Part shown: piece by piece, positions 8,466 to 15,912 of the stretch
How positions within the stretch are numbered: position 1 is the stretch's first letter
How the letters are laid out: every line of letters begins with the position of its first letter
NCBI RefSeq assembly: GCF_013149295.1
Contig: NZ_JABGCB010000002.1
Location: forward strand, 62,001 to 126,000
Origin: Novosphingobium sp. SG751A
GTDB lineage: Bacteria > Pseudomonadota > Alphaproteobacteria > Sphingomonadales > Sphingomonadaceae
Direction of reading: 5' to 3'
Length of the DNA: 64,000 nt
The notes under the pieces: model-generated
The model's database searches: none
What the model saw: only the letters and a program-made list of their open reading frames with translations
What the model was told of the DNA's origin: nothing
Translations under genes and position numbers: made by a program

Positions 8466-8726
8466 CAGGGGAAGGTTTGCCTCCGGCGGGCAAAGGGCGG
8501 GGGCCCTTTGCAATCCCGATACTGTCATCGTTGCGCCATGGGATTGGCCTTGGGCGAAGGACGCGGCGTTTGAATTTTGAGGCCTGCGGCGCCGATCAGC
8601 ACAAGGTTGCCGCGCCGCAAGCTTTCAAACCATCCGGAAAAATCACCCCCACAAATCCGGCACCACCCAATTCATGGGATTGCAAAGGGCCCCCGCCCTT
8701 TGCCCGCCGGAGGCATACTTCCCCCC
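8466..8726. repeat. REP-like palindromic repeats, inverted pair A/B
   Basis: This non-coding stretch between the 3' ends of two convergent genes contains copy A (about 8476-8518, plus orientation) and copy B (about 8676-8715, reverse orientation). The outer palindrome is TTTGCCTCCGGCGGGCAAA, continuing into GGGCGGGGGCCCTTTGCAA and CCCG. Between them lies a degenerate inner inverted repeat with arms around TGCGGCGCC (about 8576-8596) and its complement near 8610-8628. The same architecture recurs at 15.6, 44.3 and 46.2 kb. No coding frame is supported here. Confidence 0.85.
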
Positions 8727-8770
8727 TAAAAACAAAAAAGGCGCCGCCCCCGCAATGGAAAGGCAGCGCC
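8726..8770 (-). terminator. Rho-independent terminator of the TonB-dependent receptor gene
   Basis: On the minus strand, GGCGCTGCC (8770-8762) pairs with GGCGGCGCC (8748-8740) with one mismatch, followed by TTTTTTGTTTTT (8739-8728). It lies about 60 nt beyond the receptor stop codon. A further GC-rich stem at 8787-8816 without a T run may add to it. Confidence 0.8.
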
Positions 8771-8826
8771 CAATTGCTCATCCGCAGGCCGGAAAGAGCC
8801 AAAGCCCTTTCCGGCCCACGCGATGT

Positions 8827-11760
8827 TTACATCTTGATGTTCACGCCCGCGCGGAATTCGCGGCCCACCAGACCGGCATAGTGCCAGGTGGTGAGGAAGT
8901 TCGGCGCGCTGGAGTAGGCGGCCGGGGCCACCGGAGCCTTGGCGTCGAACAGGTTCTTCACAATGCCATAGACGGTCATGCGATCGTTGATCTTGAGCGT
9001 CGCGTTGAAGTCATTGTTGATGAACGGGCTGACATAGCAGAAGTTGTTGCCGGTCTTGTAGAGGTTCTGCGAGCAGCTGGTGTCCGTGCTGGCCTGGTCG
9101 GCAGCCGTTTCCTTGATGCGGCCCACATAGTAGGTCGTCAGGCTGAGCGAGAGCTGACCGATTTCCAGCGTGTTCTGCCAGTTGCCGCGGATGCGCGGCG
9201 TGCCGTTGCCCGACGACAGGTCGTAGGGGCCAAAGGTGCCGGCATAACGCTGGAGCACACCGGCATTGTTCAGGTCATAACGAATGACATAAGTGGCTTC
9301 CAGACGGCTGGTCCACTTGATGTTGCGCGGCAGATTGACCTTGGCCGTGGCCGAGAAATCAAGGCCCGAGGTGACCGAGTAGTTCGCGTTCACATAGGGC
9401 ACGTTGATGATCAGCACGCGCGGCAGGGCGTCGGGATAGAGCGGGTCGACAGAGTCAACCGAGTTCACCGAATAGCCCGGCCCAACAGCGGCCACGGCGG
9501 CCTGAGCAGCGGCCAGATTGGTGGCGCTGAAATAGGCGTCCACAGCCTTACCGGCCAGCGGGCCCGAAACGATCAGGTTCGACTTCTTGATGTTGTAATA
9601 GTCAGCCGTGAAGCTGAGCCAACGCGTCGGCTGGGCGATCATGCCCAACGTAAAGCTGCGCGAGTTTTCCGGCTTGAGGTTGGGGTTGCCAACCGAGCCA
9701 CGGCCCAGATTATAGACGTTGTTATAGGAATTGTTGGCCGCGGCGCCGCCGTGCTGGTCAACAAAACCGGCGGGCGGGGTCGTCGAAACGAAACCGGCAT
9801 ACTGGCTGCGCGGACCCGATTCGGCAAAGGTCGGGGCACGGAAGCCTTCCGAGTAGGTGCCGCGGAAGGCCAGCGCCTTGATCGGGGTGAACTTCACGCC
9901 AACTTTGGGCGAGAACTTCGAATAGCCTTCCGAATAATGGTCGAAACGGCCCGAGAAGTTGGTGTCGAGCATGCGCGAGATCGGCGCATCGACTTCGAAA
10001 TAGGCCGCCGACACGGTGTGCTGGCCATAGGCCGAAGCCGTGGTCAGGCCATAGGTGTCGAGCGCCACATTCTGGTTGCGGTTTTCCAGTTTTTCAGCGC
10101 GGATCTGGCCGCCGATGGCCAGCTGCGCCTTGCCGCCGGGCAGTTCGAACAGCGAGCGCGTCATCGAAGCGTCAACGCCATACATTTCCGAATAGGACGG
10201 CGTGGTCCGGTCCGGGGCGATGAAGTTGCGCACAGCCGCCGAATTGGCCGACGGATTGGCGAAATTATACGACCCGGTGTTGATGGCCTTCATCAGGTTG
10301 GCGATGTTGAGCAGGCCGTGCTGGGTCAGCTTCAGGTTGTCGCGGGCATAGACGCCCTCAACGCGCCAGTCGGTGCTTTCGCCAATCTTGCCGTTCAGGC
10401 CCGAGGTGAAGCGATACACGTCATTGGTGCGCTCGCTGCCCGCCGGAATGTCGCCGAACATGTAATAGATGCGGGCCGCGCCATTGGTCGGATCATTGGC
10501 ATAGGCCGAAGCATAGGGGTTGTTCGTCGTGTTGAGCTGACGATCCGCCGCCGTGGCGCAGTTCACGCCCGAGGAGCAGACGTAGACGGGCAGCACGATG
10601 CCGGGGCTGGACGAGGCCAGCGTGGGCGAGCCGCCGAAGGGCTGGGTGGCGCGAATGGCCGAAGGCGTGCCATTGATCGACACATAGCTGTGGCTCCAGC
10701 TGCCGGTGATATAGCCTTCGATGCTGTCCGAGACGCGGAAGCTGAGGCGGCCGTTGATCGAGTAGCGTTCCTGCAGCGGGGCGATCTGGCGATACTGGTT
10801 GACCAGATCGTATTTGCAGCCGGTGCCGTTTGAGGCAGTGAAGGTGCCGCCCGCGCAATTGGCAAGGCCAAGCGCGGTATATTGCGCCGTCTTGCCGTCG
10901 GATGCATTAATGCCGCCCGAAAGCGGGTTGTTCAGATCGCTCTGCGAGGTGCGCACGACATAGGCGGTGGGCACGTTGCGGGTCATCGAGGAGTCGTCGG
11001 CGTTCTTGTCGAGGCCGCCGATCGAGAGCAGATCCTGGGTGTTGTAGGGGAAGCCGCGGCTCGCGTTCGATATGCGGCCGTTGTATTGGTATTCGCCGTT
11101 GACGTAGAAATTCCAGCCCTCGTTCTGATAGTCGCCAAAGCCGACCGTGGCGCTCAGGCGGCTGTAGCGGCCATCGCCGCGCTCGGAGATGCCGCTTTCG
11201 GCATTGCCGGCCACGCCGTTGAACTGCTTCTTCAGCTTGAGGTTGACCACGCCGCCGATCGCATCCGCGCCATAGCTCGACGAAGCGCCGTCCTTGAGCA
11301 CTTCGATCTTGTCGATCAGGCTGAAGGGGATCGAATTGAGGTCGACATAGGCATTGTGGCCGTCATCGTTCAGCGGGAAATTGGCCGAACGCAGGCCATC
11401 GACCAGCACGAGGGTCGAGGAAACGCCCAGACCGCGCAGCGACACGGCCGAACCGCCCGCCGAGAAGCCCGACTGGAAGCCCGAACCGATCGAACCGGCG
11501 CCGTCGGCCGAAATCGAGCGAATCGCGTCCGAGGCGGTGGTGATACCGGCCTTAATCAACGATTCAGAGGTCAGCACGGTGACCGGCGAAGGCGTTTCGG
11601 TGTTGGTGCGGCGGAACAGCGTGCCGGTGACGACGATGGTTTCCGGTTCGCTGGCAGTGGCCTGCGCAAAGGCCGGGGCCGAGGCGAGCGTGGTGACAAG
11701 CGAGAGCGCTGCAACACCATGGCGCAGCCACGCGCCACGAAGGTGCTTGTGGTTATTCAT
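8827..11760 (-). CDS. TonB-dependent outer-membrane receptor
   Basis: The 977-residue protein starts with a ~32-residue signal peptide (ending APAFAQA), a TonB-box-like ETIVVTG, then a plug domain (PSPVTVLTSESLIKAGITTASDAIRSI, VSLRGLG, LVLVDGLRS, IDKIEVLKDGASSSYGADAIGGVVNL) and a long beta barrel ending REFRAGVNIKM. It should import a large or scarce substrate using TonB-ExbBD energy. The substrate cannot be named from sequence: no SusD-like partner, FecI/FecR pair or degradative enzyme lies next to it. The C-terminal residue is Met, whereas barrel proteins usually end in Phe or Trp, so the BamA signal may be atypical. An AGGGGG site precedes the ATG, and a strong terminator follows. Confidence 0.92.
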   Translation of the reverse strand: MNNHKHLRGAWLRHGVAALSLVTTLASAPAFAQATASEPETIVVTGTLFRRTNTETPSPVTVLTSESLIKAGITTASDAIRSISADGAGSIGSGFQSGFSAGGSAVSLRGLGVSSTLVLVDGLRSANFPLNDDGHNAYVDLNSIPFSLIDKIEVLKDGASSSYGADAIGGVVNLKLKKQFNGVAGNAESGISERGDGRYSRLSATVGFGDYQNEGWNFYVNGEYQYNGRISNASRGFPYNTQDLLSIGGLDKNADDSSMTRNVPTAYVVRTSQSDLNNPLSGGINASDGKTAQYTALGLANCAGGTFTASNGTGCKYDLVNQYRQIAPLQERYSINGRLSFRVSDSIEGYITGSWSHSYVSINGTPSAIRATQPFGGSPTLASSSPGIVLPVYVCSSGVNCATAADRQLNTTNNPYASAYANDPTNGAARIYYMFGDIPAGSERTNDVYRFTSGLNGKIGESTDWRVEGVYARDNLKLTQHGLLNIANLMKAINTGSYNFANPSANSAAVRNFIAPDRTTPSYSEMYGVDASMTRSLFELPGGKAQLAIGGQIRAEKLENRNQNVALDTYGLTTASAYGQHTVSAAYFEVDAPISRMLDTNFSGRFDHYSEGYSKFSPKVGVKFTPIKALAFRGTYSEGFRAPTFAESGPRSQYAGFVSTTPPAGFVDQHGGAAANNSYNNVYNLGRGSVGNPNLKPENSRSFTLGMIAQPTRWLSFTADYYNIKKSNLIVSGPLAGKAVDAYFSATNLAAAQAAVAAVGPGYSVNSVDSVDPLYPDALPRVLIINVPYVNANYSVTSGLDFSATAKVNLPRNIKWTSRLEATYVIRYDLNNAGVLQRYAGTFGPYDLSSGNGTPRIRGNWQNTLEIGQLSLSLTTYYVGRIKETAADQASTDTSCSQNLYKTGNNFCYVSPFINNDFNATLKINDRMTVYGIVKNLFDAKAPVAPAAYSSAPNFLTTWHYAGLVGREFRAGVNIKM

Positions 11761-12064
11761 AACTGGATTGTCCCCCTGAAAGCGCCTGTGGGAAGAGCCC
11801 GCACCGGCACTTTACTTACAGTGATGAAAGTCTATTGGGGGGTGGGCCGCGACATGCAATCGCGTTTTGACATATTCATCCAAAATTCAGCAACAGTGTG
11901 ACGCAGTTGCAACATAAGTGTAATGTGATGGTTTCTGAATATATCGAGCGCGCGGCGTATGGTGTCAGGCCTGCCATGGCATCGTGGGCAAGCCTTGCCT
12001 TGATGCAGCGCAAAAATCGTCGCCTTAATCGCTTTTCTCCCCTGCCAAAGCCTGCTAGCGGTCC
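11761..12064. other. Divergent intergenic region between TonB receptor and rnpB
   Basis: About 300 bp without a gene. It must hold the receptor promoter (minus strand) and the rnpB promoter (plus strand). The centre (11860-11960) is clearly AT-richer than the neighbourhood. I could not fix a -35/-10 pair with normal spacing for the receptor; a weak TTGATG/CTTAAT pair at 12000-12029 is possible for rnpB. No convincing regulator site was seen. Confidence 0.5.
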
Positions 12065-12484
<420 letters not shown>

Positions 12485-12580
12485 TTTCGATTTTGTGCGG
12501 TCCCAGCCCCGCTCCCGGCGCTGCAAGCTTCGGGCGGATGCCTGAGGTGCGGCCCCGCAGCAGATCCTCTGCAGGCAAAG

Positions 12581-12626
12581 AAAAAGGCGCCGGAACCGCC
12601 CGGATCGCTCCTTGGGGTTCCAGCGC
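12581..12626 (-). terminator. Rho-independent terminator after infC
   Basis: On the minus strand, GGCGCTGGAACC (12626-12615) pairs with GGTTCCGGCGCC (12597-12586) with one mismatch and is followed by TTTTTC. It lies ~75 nt downstream of infC. rpmI and rplT, often next to infC, are absent, consistent with infC being the last gene of its transcript. Confidence 0.75.
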
Positions 12627-12702
12627 CTCTTCGTAGATCCTGCCGGTCAGCCTGTTTGGCCGGAAATGGCCGCCAAACCAGCGAGGCAGGGTCTTTGTAG
12701 CC

Positions 12703-13248
12703 TTATTTGGGCGAAAGCACCATCAGCATCTGACGGCCTTCCATGCGCGGATAGGCTTCGACCTTGGCCAGTTCGGCCGCATCTTCCTGCACGCGCTTGA
12801 GCAGGTTCATGCCCAACTGCTGGTGCGAAAGTTCGCGACCGCGGAAGCGCAACGTCACCTTCACCTTGTCACCTTCGCCGATGAACTTGTGAATGGCGCG
12901 CATCTTCACGTCATAGTCGTGATCGTCGATATTGGGACGCATCTTGATCTCTTTGATCTCCTGCGTCTTTTGCGACTTGCGGGCCAGGTTGGCCTTTTTC
13001 TGCGCCTCATAGCGGAACTTGCCCACGTCGAGGAATTTGCAGACCGGCGGGTCGGCGTTGGGCGACACTTCGACAAGGTCAAGCCCAAGTTCGAACGCAC
13101 GCTCGATCGCTTCGCGCGTGTACAGGATGCCGAGGTTTTCGCCCTCGTCATCGATCACGCGCACCTTGGGCACGTTAATCATCTCGTTGTAGCGAGGCCC
13201 GCTTTTGACGGGGGGCGCCATGCTGCGCCGGGGAGGGGGGGCTATAAT
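12703..13248 (-). CDS. infC: Translation initiation factor IF-3 (AUU start codon)
   Basis: The product has the two IF-3 domains: the N-domain ([53 protein letters not shown]) and the C-domain ([39 protein letters not shown]...MLMVLSPK). IF-3 binds the 30S subunit and checks the initiator codon. An ATG-only call would start at 13221 without any ribosome site. An in-frame ATT at 13248, nine codons upstream, is preceded by GGAGAG (13257-13252). infC genes commonly use AUU, AUC or AUA so that IF-3 represses its own translation, so 13248 is chosen, giving 181 residues beginning (M)[13 protein letters not shown]. pdeM lies upstream on the same strand. Confidence 0.93.
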   Translation of the reverse strand: MIAPPPRRSMAPPVKSGPRYNEMINVPKVRVIDDEGENLGILYTREAIERAFELGLDLVEVSPNADPPVCKFLDVGKFRYEAQKKANLARKSQKTQEIKEIKMRPNIDDHDYDVKMRAIHKFIGEGDKVKVTLRFRGRELSHQQLGMNLLKRVQEDAAELAKVEAYPRMEGRQMLMVLSPK

Positions 13249-13251
13249 CTA

Positions 13252-13257
13252 CTCTCC
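13252..13257 (-). promoter_or_regulatory. Ribosome binding site that decides the infC AUU start
   Basis: GGAGAG on the minus strand ends 3 nt before the ATT at 13248 (5 nt from GGAG). No comparable site precedes the downstream ATG at 13221. Its position supports the rare start codon and, by family knowledge, autoregulation by IF-3. Confidence 0.75.
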
Positions 13258-13352
13258 ATAGAACATTTCTGGATGAGCGCCTTTAGATCGAAACACACAT
13301 GCATGAAAGCGCAATTTCGCCACAGGTGAGGCAAAATCGCGAAACTTGTGTC

Positions 13353-14039
13353 TCAGGCGGTCCAGACGGGCATGATGACGGCTTTTGCCGCCGCGCACAA
13401 GATCGCCTCGGCGCGTTTTGCGGGCCGCATAGCGGCGATCAGCGCCGGGTCGGCGGCATCCATCCCCCCGGTCAACGCGCCAAATGCGGGCAAAATCAGC
13501 CGATTCTCGCTGCGCAGCGCACAGGGACGGCTGATCGCGCGTCCGCGTACCCGCAGCCGCAATTTGGGATGGTAATGGCCTGAGATCTCCGGCCCTGCTT
13601 CTTCGGCCAGAGCCTCGTGACGCAAGGCGATGCCGTTCAGCGTCATCTCCTCGACCACATCGCCCGTCATTTCTGCGGCCAGCCCCGCATCGTGATTGCC
13701 CACGATCCATACCACATCGAGTCGCCGCGCCAGATCGCCCAGCATCCGGGCCGCTTCCGGCTCCATGCGTGCCGGGCCGCCGTCATCGTGGAAATTGTCG
13801 CCAAGGCACAATATCCGCCGCGCGCCCGTCATCGCCGCCGCCGCGTTCAACCGCTCCAACGTTTCGCGGCTGTCATAGGGGGGCAGCATCTGGCCGGTCT
13901 GGGCATACCAACTGGCCTTTTCCAGATGCAGGTCGGCCACCAGCAGCGCCTGCTGCGCGGGCCAATAGACCGCGCGGCTGTCCGAGATCAGCCATTCCTG
14001 ATCGGCAAAGGAAAAAGGGGCAAACTGCATCGCGGCCAT
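13353..14039 (-). CDS. pdeM: Metallophosphoesterase PdeM (ligase-associated DNA damage response endonuclease)
   Basis: The 228-residue protein has the full calcineurin-like metal-binding set: DLHLEK (Asp36, His38), GDNFHD (80-85), GNHD (114-117) and GHYHP (154-158). The wider pattern (ISDSRAVYWPAQQALLVADLHLEKASWYA) matches PdeM, a nuclease associated with an ATP-dependent ligase and an Lhr-like helicase in a proposed DNA-repair system. Neither partner gene is in the window, so here it stands alone between infC and hemF. Assignment to the wider YgdQ/metallophosphoesterase superfamily is certain; PdeM specificity is likely. Confidence 0.85.
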   Translation of the reverse strand: MAAMQFAPFSFADQEWLISDSRAVYWPAQQALLVADLHLEKASWYAQTGQMLPPYDSRETLERLNAAAAMTGARRILCLGDNFHDDGGPARMEPEAARMLGDLARRLDVVWIVGNHDAGLAAEMTGDVVEEMTLNGIALRHEALAEEAGPEISGHYHPKLRLRVRGRAISRPCALRSENRLILPAFGALTGGMDAADPALIAAMRPAKRAEAILCAAAKAVIMPVWTA

Positions 14040-14110
14040 CCGGCCCCCTTGCCGCGCCCGTCCGGCGGTGGCAAGCGGGAGCGCAACAATCCCCGCAAGA
14101 GAGGCGATAA

Positions 14111-14971
14111 GTGACCGACTGGACCCCCTATACGCAGCGCGCCAAGACCTGGTTCGAAGCTCTGCGCGATGGCATTTGCGCCGAATTTGAAAAGATCGAG
14201 CGCGAGGCGGGTTCGGACGCCGGTTTCCAATATACGCCGTGGACCCGCGATGCGGTAGCGGGCGAGGCGGACACCGGAGGCGGCGTGCAGGGCCTGATGA
14301 AGGGCAAGGTGTTTGAAAAGGTGGGGGTCAATGTCTCGACCGTCCATGGCGCCTTTTCGCCCCAGTTCGCTGCCAGCATCAACGGCGCCAGCGTGGAAAA
14401 CCCCGGCTTTACCGCCACGGGCATCAGCCTTGTCGCGCATATGGCCAATCCGCATGTGCCCGCCGTACATATGAATACGCGGTTTTTGACCACCACCAAA
14501 GCGTGGTTCGGCGGCGGCGCGGATCTCAATCCGCCGCTGCCTTATGATGAGGATACCGCGGATTTCCACGGCGCCTTCAAGGCCACCTGCGACGCGCATG
14601 GCGAGGGCTATTACGAGCGCTATAAGGCATGGGCGGATGACTATTTCTACATCCCCCATCGCAAGGTGCATCGCGGGGTGGGCGGCATTTTCTACGATCA
14701 TCTGGAATGCGCCGACGAGGCGGCGTGGGAGGCCAATTTCGCCTTTACCAAAGAGGTGGGCGAGACCTTCCTGTCGATTTTTCCGCAACTGGTGCGCCGC
14801 CGGATGGGCATCGCCTTTGACGCCGCACAAAAGCAGCAGCAGCTTGAATGGCGCGGCCGCTATGCCGAATTCAATCTGGTTTACGACCGGGGCACTTTGT
14901 TCGGGCTGAAAACCGGCGGCAATATCGATGCGATCCTGATGAGCCTGCCGCCCGAAGCGGTCTGGAGCTGA
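14111..14971 (+). CDS. hemF: Oxygen-dependent coproporphyrinogen III oxidase
   Basis: HemF converts coproporphyrinogen III to protoporphyrinogen IX in haem synthesis by two oxidative decarboxylations using O2. The 286-residue product is of normal length with family signatures: GGGVQGLMKGKVFEKVGVN near the N-terminus, ISLVAHMANPHVPAVHMNTRF, AWFGGGADLNP, and the C-terminal RGRYAEFNLVYDRGTLFGLKTGGN. The GTG start at 14111 has GAGG upstream and leaves 71 bp to the divergent pdeM start. It suggests aerobic haem synthesis; an anaerobic HemN could still exist elsewhere. sodC follows on the same strand, so the pair may be co-expressed under oxic conditions. Confidence 0.96.
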   Translation: MTDWTPYTQRAKTWFEALRDGICAEFEKIEREAGSDAGFQYTPWTRDAVAGEADTGGGVQGLMKGKVFEKVGVNVSTVHGAFSPQFAASINGASVENPGFTATGISLVAHMANPHVPAVHMNTRFLTTTKAWFGGGADLNPPLPYDEDTADFHGAFKATCDAHGEGYYERYKAWADDYFYIPHRKVHRGVGGIFYDHLECADEAAWEANFAFTKEVGETFLSIFPQLVRRRMGIAFDAAQKQQQLEWRGRYAEFNLVYDRGTLFGLKTGGNIDAILMSLPPEAVWS

Positions 14972-15028
14972 TACGGGAGCAAAAACCGGGTTGGCGCGTT
15001 AAGGGCGCGGATAGGTGGAAAGGATCGG

Positions 15029-15580
15029 ATGATGGCTAAGATTTTGACGGGTCTGACGATTGCCGGGGCGCTGGCCGGGGTGATGCTGCCGGGTGCGGGC
15101 ATGGCCAAGGTGGCCCCCCCCAAGGAGAAGGTGCTGGCCAGCGCGGCGCTGATGAAGGGCGATACGATGCCTGCCGGCCTTGCCTCGATCGTTGAGGTCA
15201 AGGGCAAGCTGGGGCTCAAGCTCTCGCTCTCTGGCCTGCCGGCGGGCGTGCATGCGGTCCATCTGCATATGCGCGGCGTGTGCGAGGTTCCCGCCTTCAC
15301 CTCGGCGGGCGGACACCTGAACCCGGCCGGGCATCAGCATGGCCGCGACAACCCGATGGGCGCGCATATGGGCGATATGCCCAATATCACCGTGGGCGAT
15401 GACGGCACGGCCAATGTCACCCTGCCGCTGGACTATAAGGCGGATGAACTGCTCACCGCGCTGTTCGACAAGGATGGCGGGGCGGTGGTCGTCCATGCCG
15501 CGCCCGACGATTACAAGACTGACCCCACCGGGAATGCGGGTGGGCGGATTGCCTGCGGGGCGTTTGTTCGGGGGGCGTAA
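15029..15580 (+). CDS. sodC: Superoxide dismutase [Cu-Zn], periplasmic
   Basis: A signal peptide (residues 1-26, ending GAGMA) directs this 183-residue enzyme to the periplasm, where it converts superoxide to O2 and H2O2. Metal ligands are all present: His78 and His80 (HLH) for copper, bridging His96 (GGH), His104, His113 and Asp116 for zinc (AHMGDMPN), and His156 (VVVHA) for copper. Cys85 and Cys176 can form the conserved disulfide. The insertion between the HxH and GGH segments is shorter than in E. coli SodC by my reading. A second ATG at 15032 is possible; AAGGA precedes both. A REP-like pair follows. Confidence 0.94.
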   Translation: MMAKILTGLTIAGALAGVMLPGAGMAKVAPPKEKVLASAALMKGDTMPAGLASIVEVKGKLGLKLSLSGLPAGVHAVHLHMRGVCEVPAFTSAGGHLNPAGHQHGRDNPMGAHMGDMPNITVGDDGTANVTLPLDYKADELLTALFDKDGGAVVVHAAPDDYKTDPTGNAGGRIACGAFVRGA

Positions 15581-15912
15581 GAAGGGGGAGATTTGCCTCC
15601 GGCGGGCAAAGGGCGAGGGCCCTTTGCAATCCCGTTAATGGGGTGGTTGGAGGTTTGCAGCCTTGATGTAATTTCGACGGTTGGAAAGCCTGCGGCGCTG
15701 CGAACTTACGCTCAAAAGCGCCGCAGGCTTTGTTTTTAAAGCCTGGCTCTGTTGCGCTCCGCCGAACCCGACGCACCACGATGACAGTAATGGGATTGCA
15801 AAGGGCCCTCGCCCTTTGCCCGCCGGAGGCATTTAACTCCCGCCGAAACCCGGCCTAAAATCCCATAAACCCCCTTGCCCTTCTGCGCCCATCCCCCCAA
15901 AGTCGCATAACG
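15581..15912. repeat. REP-like palindromic repeats, inverted pair C/D with inner perfect 15-bp inverted repeat
   Basis: This 332-bp stretch between sodC and the RSH gene is non-coding. Copy C (about 15592-15634) runs forward and copy D (about 15792-15831) runs in reverse. Between them AAAGCCTGCGGCGCT (15685-15699) and AGCGCCGCAGGCTTT (15717-15731) form a perfect inverted repeat. The motif GACAGTAATGGG flanks D, as it does (with small changes) at the other loci. Promoter elements for the downstream RSH gene must lie in its last ~80 bp, but none is clear. Confidence 0.87.
15685..15737 (+). terminator. Possible rho-independent terminator inside the C/D repeat, after sodC
   Basis: The perfect 15-bp stem (15685-15699 with 15717-15731, loop of 17 nt) is followed by GTTTTT at 15732-15737. 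On the plus strand this fits an intrinsic terminator about 105 nt after the sodC stop. It may be a fortuitous property of the repeat. Confidence 0.5.

Noticed and set aside
8674-10833. 719-codon open frame opposite the TonB receptor gene
   Set aside because: Composition is dominated by Arg/His/Gly/Ala/Val as expected from the antisense of a GC-rich gene; the minus-strand frame has full domain structure. Similar long shadows at 15736-17736, 20769-23159, 28182-29846, 29738-31606 and 36385-39072 were rejected for the same reason.
13219-13221. ATG start for infC
   Set aside because: No ribosome site, while an in-frame ATT nine codons upstream has one and fits the known habit of infC.
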